The translations under genes and the position numbers were made by a program. 6,212 nt of DNA, taken from NCBI GenBank assembly GCA_003156495.1, contig PMHC01000092.1, positions 1-6,212 of the forward strand. Direction: 5' to 3'. The notes beneath the pieces were generated by a model. It made no database searches, had not been told where the DNA came from, and saw only the letters and a program-made list of their open reading frames with translations. Shown here in pieces: positions 1 to 4,474 of this stretch (within the stretch, counting starts at the first letter, position 1; each line of letters opens with the position of its first letter). This stretch comes from Acidobacteriaceae bacterium (lineage in GTDB: Bacteria > Acidobacteriota > Terriglobia > Terriglobales > Acidobacteriaceae).

Positions 1-983
1 TCGATCCCAAGCTGGGCGCGAAACTCGCCGTGGCCGAAAGCGCGCGCAAGGTAGCTATGACGGGCGCAACGCCGGTGGCCGCCACCAACTGCCTGAACTT
101 CGGCAATCCTGAAAAGCCCGAGGTCATGGCGCAGTTAACCTCGGCCATCGACGGCATCTCCGAGGCTTGCATCGCGCTGGGCACGCCGATTACCGGCGGC
201 AACGTCTCCTTATATAACGAGACTAAGGGCGAGGCGATTTATCCCACGCCGGTGCTGGGCATCGTCGGCATTCTCGACGATGTAACCCGCGCGGTAGGCG
301 CGGATTTTGACCGTGAAAAAGACGCGATCGTGCTGCTGTGGCCCGTGCCGCGCGGCCAAGAACCCGATCCCCAAAAAGTCGTCCCGCTCAATTCCCCGGC
401 GATCAGCCAGTATCCGCTGCCGGCGATTGAAGAGGTGCAGCAGACGCGCGCGGCCGCTGACGCATCCGAAGAAGAGGTCGCCGCCAATCTTGCCGCCTTC
501 GGCTCTTCCGAGTTCGCCAAGGCGATTCTGGGCAGCCTGTGGGGCACGCCGCCTTCGCTCGATCTCGAGGCCGAGGCCAATCTGCAAAAGCTGCTTGAAG
601 ATCTCGCCTGGCAAAAGCTGGTCCATTCGGCGCGCGACATCTCCGACGGCGGTTTGGCCGTGGCTCTGGCGCAGGCGACCTTCGCCAAGGGCATCGGCGC
701 TACCGTCGAGCAGGATTCGTCGCTGTTGGCGCATCCGCTCTTCGGCCTTTTCGCCGAACCGGCTTCGACGGTAATCGTCACCGCCAATCCGGGCAAGCTG
801 GCGGCGATTGACGCGCTGGCTGGCAAGTACAACATTCTTACCGCGCGCATCGGAACCACCGGCGGCAGCCGGCTGGAAATTTCCGTCGAAGGCAAGAGCT
901 TCATCTCCGCGTCGGTTGAAAGTTTGCGCAAAATCTGGGCAAAGTCCCTGGAAGCCAATCTTCGCGGCGAGGTCAATGCATGA
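1..983 (+). CDS. purL: Phosphoribosylformylglycinamidine synthase II (PurL, small type), 3' part
   Basis: C-terminal 326 residues of PurL; the gene enters from the left edge and the first complete codon is at 3. PurL converts FGAR to FGAM using ATP and ammonia, the fourth step of de novo purine synthesis, in the cytoplasm. Visible hallmarks are TNCLNFGNPEKP (visible residues about 28-39), GGNVSLYNET (65-74), the TPVLGIVGILDD strand, and the ARDISDGGLAVALAQ segment of the second AIR-synthase-like C domain (209-223). The protein ends soon after this domain with no glutaminase domain. It is therefore the small PurL type, which in known systems works with PurS and PurQ; neither is in the window. 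About 45 residues (roughly visible residues 118-166) separate DAIVLLWPVPRG from GSSEFAKAILG, where I expect only a short connection in familiar homologues. The stop codon overlaps the purF start as ATGA, implying a purine operon with translational coupling. The GTG at 30 is internal, not a start. Confidence 0.96.
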   Translation, partial: DPKLGAKLAVAESARKVAMTGATPVAATNCLNFGNPEKPEVMAQLTSAIDGISEACIALGTPITGGNVSLYNETKGEAIYPTPVLGIVGILDDVTRAVGADFDREKDAIVLLWPVPRGQEPDPQKVVPLNSPAISQYPLPAIEEVQQTRAAADASEEEVAANLAAFGSSEFAKAILGSLWGTPPSLDLEAEANLQKLLEDLAWQKLVHSARDISDGGLAVALAQATFAKGIGATVEQDSSLLAHPLFGLFAEPASTVIVTANPGKLAAIDALAGKYNILTARIGTTGGSRLEISVEGKSFISASVESLRKIWAKSLEANLRGEVNA

Positions 984-2494
984 GCAGGTTGCTCTTTCAG
1001 GGGGTTCCGGGCGTAGCCGATGCGACGGCCGGGCAACTGACTACTGACCACTGTTCACTGTCCACTGTGAGTGACGCCGATGGCGACACTCTGCATGAAG
1101 AGTGCGGCGTCGTCGCGATTTACAACCATCCCGACGCCGCGCGGCAAACCTATCTGGCGCTTTACGCGCTGCAACATCGCGGACAGGAATCGGCCGGCAT
1201 CGCCACCGCCGACGGCCAGAATCTGGCCAACATCAAGGGCATGGGGCTGGTTTCGGAGATTTTTACCGACGACGTACTGGCCAAGCTGCCCGGCACCATG
1301 GCCATCGGCCACACGCGCTACTCCACCACCGGCGACTCGGCGCTGCTTAACGCGCAGCCAATCCGCGTCGACTCCACCAAAGGGCTGATCGCCATTGCGC
1401 ACAACGGCAATCTGGTGAATCTGGGCGGGCTGCGTGAGCGGCTCGAGCGCGACGGCGCTTACTTCCAGACCACTTCGGATTCCGAGATCATCGTGCAGTT
1501 GATCGCCCACTCGCGCAAAACCACATTGGTCGACGCCATCGCCGAATCGCTTTCGCAAGTCGACGGCGCTTTTTCCATCGTGATGATGACGCGCGACCGC
1601 ATCTTCGCCGCCCGCGATCCGCGCGGCTTCCGCCCGCTTTCGATGGGCCGCATGAAGAATCCAGACGGCGGAGAAACCATCGTCTTCTCGTCGGAAAGTT
1701 GCGCCTTCGATCTGCTGCGCGCCGAGTTTGTCCGCGACATTCTGCCCGGCGAACTGGTCATGGTCTCTCAAGACGGCGTCACCAGCCGCCAGTTCGCGAG
1801 CGGTGTTGAGCAGGCCAGTTGCATCTTCGAGCATGTTTACTTCGCCCGGCCTGACTCGCGCATCTTTGGCCGCTGGGTGCAGGAATCGCGCGACGCCATG
1901 GGCCGCCAACTGGCCCGCGAATCGAGTGTGCCGGCCGACGTCATCGTGCCCGTGCCCGACTCCGGCGTCACCGCCGCGCTCGGCTTCGCCGAAGAATCCG
2001 GCGTGCCCTTCCGCATGGGGCTGATCCGCAATCACTACGTGGGCCGCACCTTCATCGAGCCCGAACAGCGCGTGCGCGACTTCGGCGTGCGTCTCAAGCT
2101 CAACCCAGTGCGCAATCTGCTGGCCGGCAAGCGCGTCGTGCTCATTGACGATTCGATCATTCGCGGCACCACCTCGCGCAAAATCGTCCGCATGGTGCGC
2201 GGCGCCGGAGCAGCGGAGGTTCACCTGCGCATCAGTTGTCCGCCCACGATCTCGTCTTGCTTCTACGGCATCGACACGCCGAGCAAGCAGGAGCTGATTG
2301 CCGCCAACAAGTCGGTCGAAGAAATTCGCCGCTATATCGAAGCCGATTCGCTGGCCTATCTTTCACTGGACGGATTGCTGAACGCGGCGCGCGGAGATTT
2401 GGATATCGGCTACTGCACGGCCTGCTTCACCGGCAACTATCCCACCAAGTGGGTAGACGTAAGCGAGATTCAGCCGGCCGTCGCCGCGGTCTAG
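980..2494 (+). CDS. purF: Amidophosphoribosyltransferase (PurF), Fe-S type
   Basis: Catalyses the first committed step of purine synthesis: PRPP plus glutamine gives phosphoribosylamine. It has an N-terminal Ntn-type glutaminase domain with nucleophile Cys42 in HEECGVVAIY, plus LQHRGQESAG (64-73), GHTRYST (110-116) and HNGNLVN (141-147). The phosphoribosyltransferase domain carries the PRPP loop VVLIDDSIIRGTTS (386-399). Cys281, Cys427, Cys479 and Cys482 match the four 4Fe-4S ligands of Bacillus-type PurF, so an iron-sulfur, propeptide-processed enzyme is expected. Length (504 aa) is normal apart from the N terminus: 41 residues precede Cys42, whereas Bacillus PurF has 11. The ATG at 980 overlaps the purL stop and has GAGG at 969-972, seven bases upstream. 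An in-frame GTG at 1067 would leave a more usual 12-residue propeptide but has no clear ribosome binding site. I keep 980 as the start; 1067 is a real alternative. No clear terminator follows the stop. Confidence 0.96.
   Translation: MSRLLFQGVPGVADATAGQLTTDHCSLSTVSDADGDTLHEECGVVAIYNHPDAARQTYLALYALQHRGQESAGIATADGQNLANIKGMGLVSEIFTDDVLAKLPGTMAIGHTRYSTTGDSALLNAQPIRVDSTKGLIAIAHNGNLVNLGGLRERLERDGAYFQTTSDSEIIVQLIAHSRKTTLVDAIAESLSQVDGAFSIVMMTRDRIFAARDPRGFRPLSMGRMKNPDGGETIVFSSESCAFDLLRAEFVRDILPGELVMVSQDGVTSRQFASGVEQASCIFEHVYFARPDSRIFGRWVQESRDAMGRQLARESSVPADVIVPVPDSGVTAALGFAEESGVPFRMGLIRNHYVGRTFIEPEQRVRDFGVRLKLNPVRNLLAGKRVVLIDDSIIRGTTSRKIVRMVRGAGAAEVHLRISCPPTISSCFYGIDTPSKQELIAANKSVEEIRRYIEADSLAYLSLDGLLNAARGDLDIGYCTACFTGNYPTKWVDVSEIQPAVAAV
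1034..1068 (+). repeat. Five-unit heptamer tandem repeat, consensus NNACTGW
   Basis: Five consecutive 7-base units read CAACTGA, CTACTGA, CCACTGT, TCACTGT, CCACTGT. The core ACTG recurs at an exact 7-base period. The array lies at the purL-purF junction, within codons 19-30 of purF if translation starts at 980, or just before the start if the GTG at 1067 is used. Degenerate ACTG heptamers of this kind resemble intergenic short repeats I associate with acidobacterial genomes; that link is from memory and unverified. Confidence 0.8.
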
Positions 2495-2519
2495 AGGAAT
2501 CCATCGTAAAGTTTTCCGC

Positions 2520-2548
2520 TTGACTCAAGTGCGGCATTGCCGCATACT
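2520..2548 (+). promoter_or_regulatory. Sigma-70-like promoter of the toxin-antitoxin operon
   Basis: A -35 box TTGACT (2520-2525, five of six consensus bases) and a -10 box CATACT (2543-2548, four of six) are separated by exactly 17 bases. Transcription would begin near 2555, about 12 bases before the toxin ATG at 2567. This argues against a TTG at 2537 as start codon, because that lies inside the promoter. It also gives the module expression independent of the purine operon. Confidence 0.65.
2530..2544. promoter_or_regulatory. Palindrome inside the promoter, candidate operator
   Basis: TGCGGC-ATT-GCCGCA is a perfect inverted repeat with 6-base arms. It fills most of the spacer between the -35 and -10 boxes and touches the -10 box. 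A protein bound here would block RNA polymerase. The natural candidate is the downstream helix-turn-helix antitoxin, since HigA-type antitoxins commonly repress their own operon. It could alternatively act as a weak hairpin ending the purF transcript, but no T-run follows it. Confidence 0.5.
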
Positions 2549-2566
2549 CAAACCGTGAGCATTCCG

Positions 2567-2914
2567 ATGCTGACGGTCGTTGAAACCAGCGCCTTCGCTC
2601 GCCGAGCGGAGAAGTTGCTTACGGCCGATGAGTATGCGGAGCTGATTTTTTATCTTGCGTATCATCCGCAGGCCGGAGATGAAATTCCAGGCACGGGTGG
2701 AATACGCAAGGTACGATTTGCGGCCAAAGGGAAAGGCAAATCCGGCGGAGTCCGCGCGATTTATTACTTTTACAATGCGGAAAATCCGCTTTATGCCCTT
2801 CTGCTTTACGGCAAGAATGAACAAGCGGATCTTTCGTCGATGCAGAAGAAAGAGGCCGCGGCGTTTGTTGCAAGGGTCAAGGCAGCGGCTAAGCTGAGGA
2901 GAAGCGGGTCATGA
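2567..2914 (+). CDS. RelE/HigB-like toxin of a type II toxin-antitoxin system
   Basis: A 115-residue protein resembling the HigB/RelE-like group of Pfam PF06296. It begins MLTVVETSAF, carries PGTGGIRKVRF (41-51) and the basic KGKGKSGGVRAIYY segment (54-67), and has LLLYGKNEQADLS near the end (78-90). Family members are mRNA interferases that cleave transcripts, usually at the ribosome; here Arg47, Lys48, Arg50 and the Lys/Arg cluster are candidate RNA-contacting or catalytic residues. I chose ATG 2567 because the family begins this way and the promoter excludes the upstream TTG. A GTG at 2555, on the predicted transcription start, is an alternative that adds four residues. GTGAG at 2555-2559 is a modest ribosome binding site. 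The gene overlaps the antitoxin by ATGA. Two 60-base lines within it (2641-2700 and 2761-2820) contain 31 and 23 G+C, against 44 in one purF line (1921-1980), suggesting acquisition. Confidence 0.85.
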   Translation: MLTVVETSAFARRAEKLLTADEYAELIFYLAYHPQAGDEIPGTGGIRKVRFAAKGKGKSGGVRAIYYFYNAENPLYALLLYGKNEQADLSSMQKKEAAAFVARVKAAAKLRRSGS

Positions 2915-3213
2915 AGCGGAAAAACATCGCGAACGAGTTCATCGAATCTCTGCGCGAAGCGGCCGAGATCGCCGAGGGCAAGGCCGCCCCTGCCGCCGTT
3001 TACAACATTCCATTGGTAGAGGATGTTGATGTTCGTGCCGTTCGTACCGCCACGGGCCTGAGCCGCGCTGAATTTGCGCGTCGCTTTGCCCTCGATCCGC
3101 GCGCTCTTCAGGATTGGGAACAGGGTCGCCGTCGTCCTGATCGCGCCGCGCGCGCTTATCTTACCGTGATTGCTCGCCGGCCAGAGGCAGTTGTCGAAGC
3201 ACTGATAAGCTAA
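2911..3213 (+). CDS. HTH (XRE/HigA-like) antitoxin
   Basis: A 100-residue protein with a helix-turn-helix of the XRE type at about residues 40-77: VRAVRTATGLSRAEFARRFALD followed by the recognition-helix region PRALQDWEQGRRRPD. The WEQGRR pattern is typical of HigA/MqsA-like antitoxins. The N-terminal part (residues 1-36), rich in Glu and Ala, is a likely toxin-contacting segment. Start ATG 2911 overlaps the toxin stop by ATGA and has a strong GAGGAGA (2896-2902) eight bases upstream. Its own binding site, distinct from mere read-through, should favour ample antitoxin. Expected roles are to neutralise the upstream toxin and repress the shared promoter at the palindrome near 2537. Toxin-first order is as in higBA rather than relBE. 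The exact subfamily is not settled. Confidence 0.85.
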   Translation: MKRKNIANEFIESLREAAEIAEGKAAPAAVYNIPLVEDVDVRAVRTATGLSRAEFARRFALDPRALQDWEQGRRRPDRAARAYLTVIARRPEAVVEALIS

Positions 3214-3244
3214 CTCATCCCTATTAACAAGTTATTTGTGACCG

Positions 3245-3261
3245 CGGCGAAATTTTCGTCG
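3245..3261. repeat. Short inverted repeat after the antitoxin gene
   Basis: Eight-base arms, CGGCGAAA and TTTCGTCG, flank a single central T, with one G-T mismatch. It starts 32 bases after the antitoxin stop. A single-base loop makes an RNA hairpin awkward, so a protein-binding dyad is more likely if it is functional at all. The 155 bases between the antitoxin and the HIT gene contain no coding region that I can support. Confidence 0.3.
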
Positions 3262-3312
3262 GGATTGCTGCGGAGCGTGCATTTTTCCAGGCAGATCATT
3301 CTCTGTTCTGAA

Positions 3313-3332
3313 GCGCCCCTTCGCGCCCCTTC
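3313..3332 (+). repeat. Perfect tandem decamer abutting a -10 box
   Basis: GCGCCCCTTC occurs twice, head to tail and without mismatch. The second copy ends on the base before the TATACT -10 box at 3333. The repeat occupies the place where a -35 box and spacer should be, and no good -35 is visible. An activator or alternative sigma-factor site at this promoter is possible. Confidence 0.6.
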
Positions 3333-3338
3333 TATACT
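3333..3338 (+). promoter_or_regulatory. -10 box of the HIT-family gene
   Basis: TATACT matches five of six -10 consensus bases and lies 30 bases before the HIT-family ATG, predicting a start near 3345 and a short leader with the AGAGG ribosome binding site at 3360-3364. No recognisable -35 sits 16-18 bases upstream; that space holds the tandem decamer. Confidence 0.45.
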
Positions 3339-3368
3339 TGGATCGAAGAATCAATCAAAAGAGGTGCG

Positions 3369-3950
3369 ATGGATTATCTTTGGACTCCCTGGCGCTATGC
3401 ATATATAACGGCCGCCGACAAATCGCGGCGCGCCGGCGTTCCCGCCGAGCTTGACGCCTGGCCCGGCGACCATGAATGCGTCTTCTGCAATCTGATTGCC
3501 TCGGTCGATTACGCCATCGCTCACGGCATGGAGCGCGAGCAAGCCGAGGCCGCCGGCCGCATCGTGGTGCGCGGCAAGCACTGCTTCATCTGCCTGAACG
3601 CCTTCCCTTACGCCAACGGCCACGTAATGGTGATGCCCTACGCGCACTTGAACCGGCTGGCGGCGCTGCCTGTCGAGGCCGCCCATGAGCTGATCGATCT
3701 GGCGCAGCGGACCGAGCGCGTGCTCGAGCAGCTCTACCATCCGCACGGCTTCAACTTCGGCATGAACATAGGCGAGGCTGCCGGCGCTGGTGTCGCCGGG
3801 CATCTGCATCTGCACGCGCTGCCGCGCTGGGTGGGCGACACCAACTTCATGACCGTCGTTGGCGAAACGCGCGTGCTGCCCGAAACGCTCGAGGCAACCT
3901 GGAAGCGGCTGCGCGAGGAATTCAAATTGCTTTCGAGCCGCGATCTGTAA
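3369..3950 (+). CDS. HIT-family nucleotide hydrolase or Ap4A phosphorylase-like protein
   Basis: A 193-residue cytoplasmic protein with the histidine triad GHLHLHALPRW (144-154; His145, His147, His149), in which one histidine is expected to form the nucleotidyl intermediate. A CxxC pair, Cys37 and Cys40 in HECVFCNL, is the usual zinc-binding pair of this branch, probably completed by histidines such as His85 of NGHVMV. The N terminus MDYLWTPWRYAYI and the sequence after the triad, PRWVGDTNFM, resemble the actinobacterial Ap4A phosphorylase group (Rv2613c type) more than the short Hint proteins. Likely substrates are diadenosine polyphosphates or nucleoside 5'-phosphosulfates/phosphoramidates, but sequence alone does not decide. 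The start is set by AGAGG at 3360-3364 and the conserved N terminus. The gene appears to be its own transcription unit. Family placement is secure; substrate is not. Confidence 0.9.
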   Translation: MDYLWTPWRYAYITAADKSRRAGVPAELDAWPGDHECVFCNLIASVDYAIAHGMEREQAEAAGRIVVRGKHCFICLNAFPYANGHVMVMPYAHLNRLAALPVEAAHELIDLAQRTERVLEQLYHPHGFNFGMNIGEAAGAGVAGHLHLHALPRWVGDTNFMTVVGETRVLPETLEATWKRLREEFKLLSSRDL

Positions 3951-3973
3951 CGCCACGGCGAGAAAACGTTACA
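3946..3973. repeat. Inverted repeat TGTAACG-N14-CGTTACA over the HIT stop codon
   Basis: Two perfect 7-base arms (3946-3952 and 3967-3973) are separated by 14 bases. The left arm contains the HIT-gene stop codon. The arms start 21 bases apart, close to two helical turns, as expected for a dimeric DNA-binding protein. It could also be a weak hairpin at the end of the HIT transcript, but the A-rich sequence that follows on the plus strand is not a terminator T-run. Confidence 0.45.
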
Positions 3974-3989
3974 AAAATATAGGTTCGCG

Positions 3990-4010
3990 TACACATTCCC
4001 CGTGTAGGAT
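3990..4010 (+). promoter_or_regulatory. Candidate promoter with dyad TACAC-N7-GTGTA, secreted-protein gene
   Basis: TAGGAT (4005-4010) is a possible -10 box, with four of six consensus bases and a start near 4017. The dyad TACAC (3990-3994) and GTGTA (4002-4006) overlaps it by two bases. I find no convincing -35. Together with the larger inverted repeat just upstream it makes a compact, possibly regulated promoter region. Confidence 0.35.
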
Positions 4011-4016
4011 AAGTTC

Positions 4017-4030
4017 GCCGTATAAACGGC
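4017..4030 (+). other. 5' leader hairpin GCCGT-ATAA-ACGGC
   Basis: A perfect 5-base stem with a 4-base loop sits four bases before the ribosome binding site GAGGAA (4034-4039) and would lie at the very 5' end of the transcript if the -10 box at 4005 is used. Such end hairpins can protect mRNAs of abundant exported proteins from decay. Function here is inferred from position only. Confidence 0.4.
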
Positions 4031-4043
4031 TGCGAGGAATGTA

Positions 4044-4424
4044 ATGAAAAAATTGCTTTGTGCTTGTGCCGCGTTGGTGTTGGGGCTTTCAGCCGCATCC
4101 GCGATGGCTGCTGATGTAACCGGAACCTGGACGGCGGAGATGAAGACGCCGGACGGCAACAGTATACAGATGGGCTTTACCTTCAAACAGGACGGCGCGA
4201 AGCTCACCGGAACCATGCAAGGGCCGCAAGGCGATCCGATCGAAATCAGCAACAGCAAGATCGACGGCGACAAGTTCTCTTTTGACATCTCCTTCAACGG
4301 CATGACGATACACTACAACTGCACGGTGGCGGGCGATGAGATCAAAATGACCTCCAAGTCAGATCAGGGAGACTTTCCGGGCATGGAACTGACGCTGAAA
4401 CGGGCTCCAGCCGCGGCAAAGTAA
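4044..4424 (+). CDS. Small secreted protein of unknown function, lipocalin-like GTW start
   Basis: A 126-residue protein with a clear Sec signal peptide: two lysines, a hydrophobic stretch (residues 4-15), then ASAMA with likely cleavage after Ala22. There is no lipobox, so it should be released to the periplasm or outside rather than lipidated. The mature part begins ADVTGTWTAEM and alternates polar and apolar residues (GFTFKQDGAKLTGTMQG, SFDISFNGMTIHYNCTV, EIKMTSK), suggesting one small beta barrel or sandwich. The early GTW recalls the GxW motif of lipocalins. One cysteine, Cys93, remains after processing, so no internal disulfide is possible. The ribosome binding site GAGGAA lies four bases before the ATG. 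Similar small 'DVTGTW' exported proteins are, to my recollection, common in Acidobacteria, but no function is known to me. It converges with rmuC and shares a terminator hairpin. Confidence 0.85.
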   Translation: MKKLLCACAALVLGLSAASAMAADVTGTWTAEMKTPDGNSIQMGFTFKQDGAKLTGTMQGPQGDPIEISNSKIDGDKFSFDISFNGMTIHYNCTVAGDEIKMTSKSDQGDFPGMELTLKRAPAAAK

Positions 4425-4448
4425 TTTCCACCATTCACCACGGATGCG

Positions 4449-4474
4449 CTAGAGCGGAGAGGCTTCCGCTCTAG
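4449..4474. terminator. Shared hairpin terminator between convergent genes
   Basis: CTAGAGCGGA (4449-4458) and TCCGCTCTAG (4465-4474) form a perfect 10-base stem around the 6-base loop GAGGCT. It lies 24 bases after the secreted-protein stop and, on the other strand, includes the rmuC stop codon TAG (4473-4471). Neither side has a long T-run; the plus side continues GCCTCCGCTTCTTTG. It is a strong structure at the point where two transcripts meet, best read as a bidirectional terminator or 3' stabiliser. Confidence 0.7.

Noticed and set aside
1055..2224. Long open frame on the minus strand opposite purF
   Set aside because: It is an antisense shadow created by GC-rich codon bias; its translation has no recognisable domain and the plus strand encodes a complete PurF.
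2493..2515. GAGGAAT just after the purF stop as a ribosome binding site for a lost gene
   Set aside because: No start codon follows at a suitable distance; a chance match is the simplest reading.
2537..2566. TTG at 2537 as the toxin start codon
   Set aside because: It lies inside the palindrome between the -35 and -10 boxes, has no ribosome binding site, and the added residues precede the point where the family normally starts.
3951..3960. CGCC-AC-GGCG after the HIT gene as a terminator
   Set aside because: A two-base loop cannot form a stable hairpin and an A-run, not a T-run, follows.
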